Assembly (NCBI RefSeq): GCF_900105415.1
Contig: NZ_FNSM01000001.1
Span: forward strand, 4,306,501 to 4,370,500
Origin: Streptomyces sp. TLI_105
GTDB lineage: Bacteria; Actinomycetota; Actinomycetes; Streptomycetales; Streptomycetaceae
Length of the DNA: 64,000 nucleotides
Direction of reading: 5' to 3'
Positions 52,769-61,764 of the stretch are shown piece by piece. The position numbers were made by a program, and so were the translations under genes. Each line of letters begins with the position of its first letter. Position 1 is the first letter of the stretch. The notes under the pieces are model-generated. The model had not been told where the DNA came from. It worked only from the letters and a program-made list of their open reading frames with translations, and did not search any database.

Positions 52769-55327
52769 TCAGGTGTGGGCGGCCGCCTCCAGAGGGCTCA
52801 GGGCGGCTGCACGGCGGGCCGGGACGGCGGCCGCGAGGACGCCGACCGCGAGAGAGAGCAGGCACACCAGGAGCAGGGTCCCCCAGGGCGGGGCCAGGGT
52901 GTACTGGTCGATGGCGCCGTTGGCGAGGGAGCCGACCGCCCAGGCGCCGAACAGGCCGCCCGCCAGACCCAGGAGGGTTCCGAAACCGGCGACCGTCAGG
53001 GCCTCCAGGCGGATCATGCGGCGGATGCCGGCGCGGTCCATGCCGAGCGCGCGCAGGGCGCCGATCTCGCGGGTGCGTTCGGCGACCGACATGGCCAGCG
53101 TGTTCACGATGCCGAGGGCGCTGATGACGACCCCGATGCCGAGCATGCCGTACATCACGTCCAGCAGGTCGCCCATGGTGCCCGCGGCCTCGCGGACGAG
53201 CTGTTCGCGGTCCTGCACCGTGAGGAGGGGGTTGTTGCCGACGGCGGTGCGCAGCCGGTTCTCCAGCGCCGCCGTCGCCGGGCCGTCGGTGCGCAGGAGC
53301 ACGCGCTGGACGGAGCCGGGCAGGAAACTGTGCGCCGCGACCTCGCCGCGGCTGCCGAGCGCGTCGCGGGCGATGGGGTTGTCCCGGTAGACGCCCACGA
53401 TCTCGTACGGGGTGGGCTTCCCCGCGCGGCCCATCTGGACGTTCAACCGGCCGCCGGTGGTCACGCCGCTCTCCCGGGCGAAGGTGGTGGAGACGGCGAT
53501 CCGCCCCGGTGCCAGGTCCTCGGCGGAGCCGGAGACGAAGTCGAGCTTCATCGTGTCGCGGACGGTGGCGGGGTCGACGCCGGAGACCTGCCGGACGCCG
53601 CTGCCGCTGAACAGGGTGGAGTCGGTGATCGAGTGCGCGGCGCGCACGCCGGCGGTCTCGGCCAGCCGTCGTACGGCGGCTGGGTCGATGCCCGTCATGG
53701 TGGAGCGCGTGCTGACGACGTGGTCGGCGCCGAGCCCGGCCGCGGCCTGGCGGTCGAGTGCCTGTCCGGTGGAGTGTCCGATGGCGGCGAGGCCGGTGAC
53801 GAGGCCGGTGCTGATGAGCAGGGTGGCGGCAGTGGCCGCCGTGCGGCGCGGGTCGCGCAGGGCGTTCTCCCGGGCGAGGCGGCCGGTGACGCCGAAGCGC
53901 CCGGTCAGCCGGCCCGTCAGCCGGATCACCGGGGCGGCGAGCAGCGGCGCGAGCGCGAGCAGGCCGGCGGCGAACAGGCCGCAGCCGGCCATGGCGTCGC
54001 GCAGGTTCTCCTCCGAGGCGTCCTTCGCCCCGCTGAGCGAGATCAGCCAGCCGGCGCCGAGGGTGAGGAGGACGAGGCCCACCGTGCCCCGCAGCCGGAA
54101 CCGCTGTGCCACAGCCGGCCGTTCGGCCGTGCGCAGCGCCTCCATGGGCGAGGTCCTGGCGGCCAGGCGGGAGGGCAGCCACGCGGCGAGCACGGTGACG
54201 CCGACGCCCACGCCGAGCGCCGCCACGACCGAGCGCGGGCCGATCACCAGGGGGCCGCTGGGCAGGGCGCTGTCACCGCCGAGGACGTGGGGCAGCACCG
54301 CCGCGATGCCGAGCCCGAGCAGGAAGCCGGCCACCGAGGCGGCCAGGCCGACCACCAGGGCCTCCAGGAGGACGGAGCGCGACACCTGACGGCGCGAGGC
54401 GCCGATCGCCCGGAGCAGCGCGGTCTCGCGGGTGCGCCGCTTCACGAGCATGGTGAAGGTGTTGACGATGAGGAACGAGCCGATGAAGAGGGAGACCCCG
54501 GCGAAGACCATCGGCACCTTCTCGTAGCCGCGGGTCAGGGTGTCGACGAGGATGGCCTGCTGGGCCGCCTGGGCCTGGCCCGTGGTGGCCTCGGCACGGT
54601 CCGCGGGCAGCACGGCCGTGACCCGGTCCGCGAGTTCGTACGCGGTGGTGCCGGGCGTGGCGGTCAGGTCGATGCCTGTGTAGTGACCGGGAGTGGCGAA
54701 CAGCTTCTGTGCGGTCGCCTTGTCGAAGAGGACGAGGGTGCCGCCGGCGGTGACCCGGGTGTCGTCCGTGGTGACGATGCCGACAAGCCGCGCGGTCATG
54801 ACCGGACCGTCCGTGGCCAGGGTGACCGTGTCGCCGAGCCGGAGGCCGCCCGCGGCGGCGGTGCCGCCGTCCACGGCGATCTCGCCGCTGTGTGCGGGGG
54901 CGCGGCCCTCGGCCAGCGGATAGCGGCTGTCCTTGCCGTCCTGGTCCGGTATGTACGTGCCGGCCAGGTTCGACCAGGCCCGGCCGGCCCTCAGCGGCCT
55001 GCCGTCCGCCGCGTTCAGGGTCGCCGAGCCGTCGGCCGACGGCCGTACGGCGGCGACACCGGGCACCCGGGCCAGCTGGGCGACCAGCGCGTCGTCGAGC
55101 ACGCCGGCCCGCGATCCGCCGTCCGCACCGGGTTCGGGAGCCCTCTCGGTCACCGTGACGTCGATACCGGCGAAGGTCTTCGACGCGGCGGCGCGGTGGG
55201 CGGCGGCGGTGGAGTCCGCGAAGACGAGGGTGCCGCTGACGAACGCGACGCCCAGGCAGACGGCGAGGACGGTCATGGCCAGCCGGGCCTTGTGGGCCAG
55301 GAGGTTGCGCAGAGCTGTTCTCAACAT
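52769..55327 (-). CDS. ABC transporter permease, FtsX/MacB type
   Basis: 852 residues with two FtsX repeats. The first helix is AHKARLAMTVLAVCLGVAF, followed by a large outside domain. Helix clusters lie near 270-420 and 720-840; the latter has GIGVVISALGIVNTLAMSVA, ERTREIGALRALG and GFGTLLGLAGGLFGAWAVG. It pairs with the ATPase gene 79 bp upstream. These exporters usually handle lipids or antimicrobial peptides. A two-component system upstream and shared operators suggest peptide/envelope sensing. Confidence 0.9.
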   Translation of the reverse strand: MLRTALRNLLAHKARLAMTVLAVCLGVAFVSGTLVFADSTAAAHRAAASKTFAGIDVTVTERAPEPGADGGSRAGVLDDALVAQLARVPGVAAVRPSADGSATLNAADGRPLRAGRAWSNLAGTYIPDQDGKDSRYPLAEGRAPAHSGEIAVDGGTAAAGGLRLGDTVTLATDGPVMTARLVGIVTTDDTRVTAGGTLVLFDKATAQKLFATPGHYTGIDLTATPGTTAYELADRVTAVLPADRAEATTGQAQAAQQAILVDTLTRGYEKVPMVFAGVSLFIGSFLIVNTFTMLVKRRTRETALLRAIGASRRQVSRSVLLEALVVGLAASVAGFLLGLGIAAVLPHVLGGDSALPSGPLVIGPRSVVAALGVGVGVTVLAAWLPSRLAARTSPMEALRTAERPAVAQRFRLRGTVGLVLLTLGAGWLISLSGAKDASEENLRDAMAGCGLFAAGLLALAPLLAAPVIRLTGRLTGRFGVTGRLARENALRDPRRTAATAATLLISTGLVTGLAAIGHSTGQALDRQAAAGLGADHVVSTRSTMTGIDPAAVRRLAETAGVRAAHSITDSTLFSGSGVRQVSGVDPATVRDTMKLDFVSGSAEDLAPGRIAVSTTFARESGVTTGGRLNVQMGRAGKPTPYEIVGVYRDNPIARDALGSRGEVAAHSFLPGSVQRVLLRTDGPATAALENRLRTAVGNNPLLTVQDREQLVREAAGTMGDLLDVMYGMLGIGVVISALGIVNTLAMSVAERTREIGALRALGMDRAGIRRMIRLEALTVAGFGTLLGLAGGLFGAWAVGSLANGAIDQYTLAPPWGTLLLVCLLSLAVGVLAAAVPARRAAALSPLEAAAHT

Positions 55328-55406
55328 GGGGTTTCCGGGCTTTCCGAGGGATTCCGGGGAGGTCGGGCTTCCCCGGGCGGTACGGGATGGGCGGCGCGGG
55401 CGCGGC

Positions 55407-56180
55407 TCAGCCGTCGTGGGAGCGGGATCCCAGGCTCTTCATCAGGTCGAGGACGCGGTCCGGGGTGGGCCGGGCCATCTCCTCGACGAGGCGCCCGTCG
55501 GAGAGGAACACGACGCGGTCGGCGTAACCGGCGGCGACGGGGTCGTGGGTGACCATGACCACGGTCTGGCCGAGCTCGCGCACCGAGTCCCGCAGGAAGC
55601 CGAGGACTTCGGCCCCGGCGTGCGAGTCGAGGTTTCCGGTGGGCTCGTCGCCGAAGACGATCGCGGGGCGGGAGGCCAGGGCGCGGGCGACGGCGACGCG
55701 CTGCTGCTGGCCGCCGGACAGCTCGGCGGGCCGGTGGCCGAGCCGGTCGGCGAGCCCCACCATGGCGACGACCCGGTCCAGCCACGCGCGGTCGGGGCGG
55801 CGGCCGGCGATGTCCATCGGCAGGGTGATGTTCTCCAGGGCGGTCAGCGTCGGCAGCAGGTTGAACGCCTGGAAGACGAACCCGACGCGGTCCCGGCGCA
55901 GTTGCGTGAGCTGCCGGTCGTCGAGGCGGGCGAGTTCGGTGGTGCCGACGCGTACCGACCCGGAGGTGGGCGAGTCGAGTCCGGCGGCGCAGTGCATCAG
56001 GGTGGACTTGCCGCAGCCCGAGGGGCCCATGATCGCGGTGAACTCGCCCTCCCGGAAGGCGATGCTGACCCGGTCCAGAGCGACCACGCGGGTGTCGCCG
56101 CTGCCGTAGACCTTCGACAGGTCGGTGGTGGCGGCCGCGATGCCGGTCATCGGGTGCGGCGGCAGGAGGTCGGCGGTCAT
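55407..56180 (-). CDS. ABC transporter ATP-binding protein, LolD/MacB type
   Basis: 257 residues. Walker A is GPSGCGKST, the Q-loop VFQAFNLLPTLTALENI, signature LSGGQQQRVA, Walker B AIVFGDEPTGNLDS, H-loop VMVTHDP. ATG 56180 follows GAGGAG. It powers the FtsX-type permease at 52769. A direct-repeat operator at 56231-56259 lies in its promoter region. Confidence 0.93.
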   Translation of the reverse strand: MTADLLPPHPMTGIAAATTDLSKVYGSGDTRVVALDRVSIAFREGEFTAIMGPSGCGKSTLMHCAAGLDSPTSGSVRVGTTELARLDDRQLTQLRRDRVGFVFQAFNLLPTLTALENITLPMDIAGRRPDRAWLDRVVAMVGLADRLGHRPAELSGGQQQRVAVARALASRPAIVFGDEPTGNLDSHAGAEVLGFLRDSVRELGQTVVMVTHDPVAAGYADRVVFLSDGRLVEEMARPTPDRVLDLMKSLGSRSHDG

Positions 56181-56230
56181 AGGGCTCCTCTTCTCGTACG
56201 GAAAGCGCACGTGAAGGGTGTCCGGGGAAC

Positions 56231-56259
56231 GTATCGGGGCCTGGGCCGCCGTGTATCGG
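56231..56259. promoter_or_regulatory. response-regulator type direct repeat, site 1 (ABC operon)
   Basis: GTATCGG at 56231 and again at 56253, spaced 22 bp start to start; the inner 15 bp include TGGGCCGCCGT. It lies 51 bp before the ATPase start. Matches sites at 56683 and 58866. Confidence 0.7.
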
Positions 56260-56373
56260 TGTCCGCTCGGGCATGCGGCAACCGTGTAGCGGGCCGGATA
56301 CGGGAAAGGGCCTCCCCGCGGTGTCCGCGCGTCGGGGGCGCGGGCGGCGGGGAGGCCCTGAAGGGGCGCGCCA

Positions 56374-56607
56374 CTACCGGCGCTCGCCCAGCGCGACGAC
56401 CTTGCGGGCGAGCGCGCCGACGGCCAGGAGCGTCCCGCCGAGGAACAGCCCGATCGCGCCGAGCACTCCGGCGGGCTGTCCCGTCTCGCCCGCCGCGGTG
56501 TCCGCGGTGAGCCCGCCGATGACGAGCAGCAGGGACAGGACGGCGGTGAGGGCGCCGGCGGCCAGGGCGCCGCGGGACAGGGCGGTGGTGCGGAAGGACG
56601 GGTTCAC
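56374..56607 (-). CDS. small two-helix membrane protein of the two-component regulon
   Basis: 77 residues: helices at about 15-35 (AAGALTAVLSLLLVIGGLTA) and 48-68 (GAIGLFLGGTLLAVGALARK). GTG 56607 follows GGAGGCCACC. The promoter contains the same direct repeat as the ABC operon (56683-56711), so the three transcription units are probably co-regulated. Function unknown. Confidence 0.7.
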   Translation of the reverse strand: MNPSFRTTALSRGALAAGALTAVLSLLLVIGGLTADTAAGETGQPAGVLGAIGLFLGGTLLAVGALARKVVALGERR

Positions 56608-56682
56608 GGTGGCCTCCTCGAAGCGGGTCCCGAGCTGGATTCGGTACGGGACGCGGTGTCCTTCGAAGGGTGACGGAGCAAC

Positions 56683-56711
56683 GTATCGGCCCGTGGGCCG
56701 CCGTGTATCAG
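56683..56711. promoter_or_regulatory. response-regulator type direct repeat, site 2
   Basis: GTATCGG at 56683 and GTATCAG at 56705, again 22 bp apart; the 15-bp spacer ends TGGGCCGCCGT as in site 1. It lies 76 bp upstream of the small membrane protein start. Confidence 0.7.
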
Positions 56712-56750
56712 TGGCCGCTCCACCACGTACCGACCGCCACGGCCGTTCCG

Positions 56751-58004
56751 TCACGCGGGCAGCCGCAGGGTGGCGACGGCCCCGCCGTCCGGGGCGTTGG
56801 CCAGCATCAGTTCGGCGCCGAGGACCCGGGCCTGACCGAGGGCGATGGTGAGCCCCAGGCCGTGGCCCGAGCCGCGTTCCCGGGTGCCGGTGTGGAAGCG
56901 GCGCGGGCCGTGGAGCAGCAGGTCGTCCGGGAAGCCGGGGCCGTGGTCACGGACGACGACCGTCGGTCCGTCGACGGTGACCCGGACCGGGCCGGCTCCG
57001 TGGCGGTGGGCGTTGACGACGAGGTTGGCGACGATCCGTTCCAGGCGGCGCGGGTCGGTCTCCACCGTCCGCGCGCTGCCGTCGTCGGTGATCTCCGCGT
57101 CGAGGCCGGTACGGGACACGGCCTCGGCGACCACGGCGCCGAGCGGCACCCGGACGCGGACCGCCTCCTCGGCGCCCGCGTCCAGGCGGGAGATCTCAAG
57201 AAGGTCCTCGACGAGGTCGCGCAGGTCGCGCACCCTCGCCCGCAGCAGGTCCTCGGTCTCGCCGGGCGGCAGGAGGTCGACAGCAACGAGCAGTCCTCCG
57301 ACGGGGGTGCGCAGCTCGTGGGCCACGTCCGCGGTGAACCGGCGCTCGGTGCGCAGCCGCAGCGCGAGGCTGTCGGCCATCCGGTCGACGGTCGCGGCGA
57401 TGTCCGCGACCTCGTCACGGCCCTTCGTGGGCCCCGTGCGGGCGTCCAGGTCCCCGGCGGAGATCCGTGCAGCGGTCTCGGCGACCCGGCTCAGTCTCCG
57501 GGACAGCAGCCCCGCGCCGTAGACGGCCAGAGGTACGGCGCCCGCGAGCGCGACCACGGAGGCGACCGCCATGGCCGCGTCGAGACGCGACAGGTTGGCC
57601 CGGTCCGGGCCCAGGTTGATCTGGACGGCCAGGACCGGGCTGCCGGGGCCGCCGGTCCGCTGCGCCGCCCAGACACTCGGCCCGACGTTGCCCTCGACGC
57701 GCCCGTCGTACACGTGGTGCCGTGCGCCGTCGGCCGGGTCCCGCAGCGCGGCGGGCAGGTCGGCGGGGTCGAGCTCGGCGCCGTCGGTGAGGACGCCGGT
57801 GCGGCGGTAGACGTCCATGGCCGCGTACAGGCTGTTCATCGACCGCGCCTCGCCCCGGCTGCGGATGTCCTGGGCGGTCCACAGGTGCACTAGGACGCCG
57901 ACCGCCGCCACGACGAGCAGGGCCGTGACCGCGGCGAGGGCGGCGATCTTCCGGCGCAGTGGGGTGCGGTCCGCCCACGGCCCGCGGAGGGGACGCACGG
58001 TCAC
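56751..58004 (-). CDS. sensor histidine kinase
   Basis: 417 residues. Two membrane helices (about 20-40 and 148-170) flank an outside sensor domain; HAMP follows (RISAGDLDARTG), then HisKA with ADVAHELRTP and an HATPase with NLVVNAHRHG, DHGPGFPDDL and GSGHGLGL. GTG 58004 overlaps the regulator stop by 4 bp (GTGA). It would sense an envelope signal and phosphorylate the 58001-58729 product. Confidence 0.92.
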   Translation of the reverse strand: MTVRPLRGPWADRTPLRRKIAALAAVTALLVVAAVGVLVHLWTAQDIRSRGEARSMNSLYAAMDVYRRTGVLTDGAELDPADLPAALRDPADGARHHVYDGRVEGNVGPSVWAAQRTGGPGSPVLAVQINLGPDRANLSRLDAAMAVASVVALAGAVPLAVYGAGLLSRRLSRVAETAARISAGDLDARTGPTKGRDEVADIAATVDRMADSLALRLRTERRFTADVAHELRTPVGGLLVAVDLLPPGETEDLLRARVRDLRDLVEDLLEISRLDAGAEEAVRVRVPLGAVVAEAVSRTGLDAEITDDGSARTVETDPRRLERIVANLVVNAHRHGAGPVRVTVDGPTVVVRDHGPGFPDDLLLHGPRRFHTGTRERGSGHGLGLTIALGQARVLGAELMLANAPDGGAVATLRLPA

Positions 58005-58729
58005 CGCCGGAACTTGTATCCGAAGCCCCGGACCGTCTCGATCCGGTCGCGGCCCACCTTCCGGCGCAGCCGCTGCACGCACAGGTCGACGACGCGGCTG
58101 TCCCCGTCCCAGCCGTACTCCCACACGTTCCGCAGGAGCGTGTGCCGCTCCAGCACGATGCCGGGGTGGGCGGCGAACTCCAGCAGGAGCTTGAGCTCCG
58201 TCGGGGTCAGCGCCACCAGCTCGCCGGAGAGGAAGACCTCCATGCCGGCGGTGTCGATCCGCAGGTCCCCGAACTCCAGCACGTCCCCAGCGGTCGGCGG
58301 GCTCCCGGCCTGAGCCCCTCGCTCGGCGGGTACGGGCGCGTACGTGGCACGCCGCAGCAGCGAGCGCATCCGGGCCACCAGGACGTACGTCTCCACCGGT
58401 TTGACGACGTAGTCGTCCGCCCCGGCCTCAAGGCCTGCGACCACGTCCAGCCCGTCGCCGCGGGCGGACATCATCAGGACCGGCACCAGGCTGGTCTCCC
58501 GGACCCGGCGGCACAGCCCGATCCCGTCGAGGCCGGGCAGCATCACGTCGAGGATCAGCAGGTCGAAGTCGTGCTCACGGAAGGCTTCGAGCCCGGCGAG
58601 GCCGTCGGCGACGGCCCGCACGTCGTAGCCGTAGCGCTCCAGGGCGACGGCGAACGCCCGTCGCATCAGGTCGTCGTCCTCGACGAGGAGCACACGCGCG
58701 GTGGACGCGGGGGAGTCGGGCGAGGACAA
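58001..58729 (-). CDS. OmpR/PhoB-type response regulator
   Basis: 242 residues. The receiver domain (ARVLLVEDDDLMRRAFAVAL, phospho-Asp in LLILDVMLPG, Lys in YVVKPVE) is followed by a winged helix ending RLRRKVGRDRIETVRGFGYK. The start is TTG 58729, preceded by AGGAG at 8 nt; no ATG or GTG with a ribosome site is nearby. It probably binds the GTATCGG direct repeats at 56231, 56683 and 58866. Confidence 0.92.
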   Translation of the reverse strand: MSSPDSPASTARVLLVEDDDLMRRAFAVALERYGYDVRAVADGLAGLEAFREHDFDLLILDVMLPGLDGIGLCRRVRETSLVPVLMMSARGDGLDVVAGLEAGADDYVVKPVETYVLVARMRSLLRRATYAPVPAERGAQAGSPPTAGDVLEFGDLRIDTAGMEVFLSGELVALTPTELKLLLEFAAHPGIVLERHTLLRNVWEYGWDGDSRVVDLCVQRLRRKVGRDRIETVRGFGYKFRR

Positions 58730-58865
58730 GAGGACGGCTCCTGTTCGGAAGGCGACGCGCGGGTGGCCCAGGTTCACGTTCCCGACGTGCGGGCGACCAC
58801 GCCACCATCGGAACGATACGACGGACAGCGGACAGCCCACCGTGCCGCGATGCGTCCTTCCGGGA

Positions 58866-58894
58866 TCGATACGCCCCCGAGCGTCACCCGATAC
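58866..58894. promoter_or_regulatory. response-regulator type direct repeat, site 3 (autoregulation)
   Basis: TCGATAC at 58866 and CCGATAC at 58888, that is GTATCGG and GTATCGA on the minus strand, with the same 22-bp spacing. It lies about 137 bp upstream of the response regulator start, in inverted orientation relative to sites 1 and 2. Confidence 0.65.
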
Positions 58895-58932
58895 GCCCCG
58901 GATGCAAAGCCCCGGGAGGTCTGGCACAACGA

Positions 58933-59139
58933 CGAAGGCCCAGGTCGCTGACCTGGGCCTTCGTTCAAGAGCGGATGACGGGAATCGAACCCGCGCCATA
59001 AGCTTGGGAATCACCGACGCGGCGCCGATCATAAGGTGGCTGACCTGGGGAAACGCCCCTTCTCGCGGCTCCTTTCGGTGGTCCGTCGATACCCGTGTCG
59101 ACCGCTGTTCACCGTTCCGAAGGGCACGGATGGGGCACG
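58933..59139 (-). repeat. attachment-type scar G: tRNA-Gly(CCC) 3' fragment, terminator and flank
   Basis: 207 bp: terminator 58933-58963, tRNA fragment 58969-59015, conserved GGCTGACCTGGGGAAACG, CGACCGCTGTTCACCG and distal AAGGGCACGGATGGGGCACG ending at 59139. Confidence 0.82.
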
Positions 59140-59142
59140 GCC

Positions 59143-59264
59143 GTCATTGCCGCGATCGTGCCGGGCGTCATCGCGCGGTCGCCGAAGGACCGCTCTGCCT
59201 GCTGATCGTCGGCCTCCTCGTGCTCGCCGCGGCCGATCGTCTGCGCTCCGCCTGCCCGTGCGGC
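59143..59264 (+). pseudogene. frameshifted small hydrophobic membrane protein
   Basis: VIAAIVPGVI in one frame and AVAEGPLCLLIVGLLVLAAA in another correspond to the two helices of the protein at 52297 (AIVLGLIGAVADGLLFLLFIGI). One frame shift separates them and no start codon remains. It lies immediately right of scar G. Confidence 0.55.
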
Positions 59265-59285
59265 AGATCAGGGGGGGGCAGGACC

Positions 59286-60128
59286 TCACCTTCGCCGTTT
59301 CAGGGCATGCGCCAGGCGGGGGAGTCCCTCGTGGAGGAGACGGCCGGCCAGTGCGCCGCCGAAGAAGACGACGCCGACCCCGACCAGCCAGGACTGGATG
59401 ACCAGGACGGTTCCGATCGGGCCGTAGGTGACGGCGCTGGACGCGATCAGCGGTGAGAAGACGAGCCGGGAGAAGACTCGCAGGCCGAGCAGCCCGGCCA
59501 TGGTGGTCACCGCGCCGGGCAGCAGGGCGGGCCAGGGGACCCGGCCGCCGAGCAGCATCCGCTGGGACCACCAGAAGAACAGGACGCCGCTCAGCATGGT
59601 GATCACCTCGCGGGCCGGTGCCGCGCGCCACAGTGGCGTGACCGCGGACAGGAAGAGGAATCCGATGAGGACGGCGAGCCACACCACGTGCCGCCACCTG
59701 GCCCACCAGCGGGCCGGGGGAAGGTCCCACACCTTCTCGTAGCCGCTCTGCACCGTCGCCCCGAACGACACCCCGAACACGGCGAGCACCGCGAGGCCGA
59801 ACGCCGTCGTGGTCCGCAGGGTCTGGCCCGGCAGGGCGAACAACCGCTCGATGTCCTCCCTGGCGGCCGTCGACACGCCCAGCCCGTCCCCCAGCCACTG
59901 CGCGAATCCCCGCCCACTCGCCGGATCCGCGGCGGACACGACGATCAGCAGGGGTACCAAGGTCAGGAAACCGAGGGCCGCGAAGCCCAGCGAACGCTGC
60001 CACAGGTCGAGATCGCTCACCTGGAGCCATCGGCGTCCGGCCCGCACACGGCGGGAGGTGCGGCGCAACCGCCCGAACGGAGACGAACGGCCCACGCCAC
60101 CGGACGAGTTCCCCTTGCTAGGGCGCAC
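59286..60128 (-). CDS. YihY/BrkB-family membrane protein
   Basis: 280 residues with six membrane helices, family features LGFAALGFLTLVPLLIVV, a G-Y-E-K-V-W turn and VTYGPIGTVLVIQSWLVGVG. The role of YihY proteins is not settled. GTG 60128 overlaps the DUF1206 gene end by 11 bp. Confidence 0.87.
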   Translation of the reverse strand: MRPSKGNSSGGVGRSSPFGRLRRTSRRVRAGRRWLQVSDLDLWQRSLGFAALGFLTLVPLLIVVSAADPASGRGFAQWLGDGLGVSTAAREDIERLFALPGQTLRTTTAFGLAVLAVFGVSFGATVQSGYEKVWDLPPARWWARWRHVVWLAVLIGFLFLSAVTPLWRAAPAREVITMLSGVLFFWWSQRMLLGGRVPWPALLPGAVTTMAGLLGLRVFSRLVFSPLIASSAVTYGPIGTVLVIQSWLVGVGVVFFGGALAGRLLHEGLPRLAHALKRRR

Positions 60129-61032
60129 CGGGACGTGTCCCCGGGCCCGCGGCCCCGGTCGGCTGTTCCGCCGGAGTCCCGTGCTCGGCGGCCTTGCGCC
60201 AGCGGGCTTCGCAGAACGAGTACAGGCCGAACAGCAGGAGGCCCACGGCGGCGGCGATCAGCAGGGCAGGTCCTGCGGGCGTGGTGGCGAACGAGCGCAA
60301 GGTCTCGTCCAGGCCCTTGGCCTGGCCGGGGTCGTATCGCACGGCGGCCAGCAGGACGGACAGGCCGGCCCCGGCCGCGACCACGCCGCACGCCGCGCCG
60401 CCGACGATGCCCAGGAACGCGACGACCCGCCGCGTCGCCGGGCGCATCTCGTCCGTCCGGAGATCCTTCTCGAACTTCCGCATCAGGCTGCGCACCAGGA
60501 TCACCACACCCACGACGATCAGGACGACCCCGAACACGCCGACGATCACCCGGCCGCCCGGCCAGTCCAGCACCCTGGCGGTGTACTCCTTCGACGTCTC
60601 GTCACCGGGGCGGCCCCCGGAGGATCCGCCGACCAGCGCCGTCTGCGCCACGCCGATGCAGATCACCGCGTAGAACACCGCCATGCCCAAGGAGCCCAGA
60701 CGCCGGCTCCACTTGTCGCCACCCTCCACCGTCTGCCCGAACGCCGCCTCGGCCAGCCGCCACAGCGCCATCGCCGCCAGCCCCACCACCAGCGCCCACA
60801 GCAGGGCCCGGCCGAACGGCTGCTCGCCGAGGGTCCCCACCGCGCCGGACCGGTCGGCCTCCTGGCCGCTGTCGTTGCCGAGGCCGATCCGCACGGCCAG
60901 AATCCCCACCAGCACGTAGATCACTCCCCGGGCGCAGAGCCCGAGCCTGGACGCGACCTCCACCGCACGACTGTCGGCCACACGCCGCCCCCGCGACTTG
61001 GGCTGAGCCGGGCTGTCCTGACTGCGCTCCAT
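60118..61032 (-). CDS. DUF1206 family membrane protein
   Basis: 304 residues with six membrane helices in three pairs, each introduced by a DUF1206-like GLCARGVIYVLVG / LGMAVFYAVICIG / RVVAFLGIVGGAACGVVAAG. ATG 61032 follows GGAGGTGCCAGAT; an ATG 63 bp upstream has poorer context. Function unknown. Forms an operon with the BrkB-like gene. Confidence 0.88.
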   Translation of the reverse strand: MERSQDSPAQPKSRGRRVADSRAVEVASRLGLCARGVIYVLVGILAVRIGLGNDSGQEADRSGAVGTLGEQPFGRALLWALVVGLAAMALWRLAEAAFGQTVEGGDKWSRRLGSLGMAVFYAVICIGVAQTALVGGSSGGRPGDETSKEYTARVLDWPGGRVIVGVFGVVLIVVGVVILVRSLMRKFEKDLRTDEMRPATRRVVAFLGIVGGAACGVVAAGAGLSVLLAAVRYDPGQAKGLDETLRSFATTPAGPALLIAAAVGLLLFGLYSFCEARWRKAAEHGTPAEQPTGAAGPGTRPGAP

Positions 61033-61764
61033 ATCTGGCACCTCCACGTGCCGGACCCCGCTGAACAGCGCTCCGTCGGCCGGGATGGGCGTCACGGGTC
61101 AGAGCCAGTGTCCGAAGGCGTCCCCGACGCGTCCGCTGTCCACGGACCGCGATGCCATGCCGACCGATGTGGCGGCCAGGCTCGGGTCTCCGAGACCGAC
61201 CGGCATGACACCAGCCCCGGGTCTGTTCCCTGTCTTTCCACGGTAGGGCTGTCCCCCATCGGAAGTCACCACCCACATGCGGACCGTCCCGCACACAGGG
61301 ATCTGGAGTCACTCCGGAGACCGGAGCACGTCGACGGGTGTCCTCCGCGGGAGCCCGCGCCGGCTTTCTCCGGATGCGTCTTCCGGGAAGGCGTATCCGC
61401 ACGGCGAGTGACGGGGGCGCCGCCCCGACTGGGGCCTTCGTTCGGGACGACGGGGATCGACCCGCGCCACGAGTGTGGGAGAGGGCGGGCCGGCTGCCTT
61501 CCGGTCCCCTGCGACACGTCCGTGCCGTGATGGCTGATGATCTCGCCGTCCCGCTTCCTCGGGCTGGGTCTTGCGCGCGAGGCGGGTCACCCGTACGGGC
61601 GGTGGCATGACGTGGGGTGCGTGGCTCCATGGCGGTGGTCGTCACAACGGCCCCAGCGCATTCACTACGCCGAGGCCGCCCTTCCGGACCGTCGCACGTG
61701 AGAGTGCTCGATCCATGTCCGATTCTACGACTGCGGCCCGGGGCGGGCCATGGGGCGTTCCGGC
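61033..61764. other. 730-bp gap with decayed scar H
   Basis: No gene. At 61430-61480 lie a broken terminator (CCCCGACTGGGGCCTTCGTT) and ACGACGGGGATCGACCCGCG followed by CCACGAGTGTGGGA. These correspond to the terminator and tRNA fragment of the other scars with several substitutions. The distal flank is unrecognisable. Confidence 0.6.
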
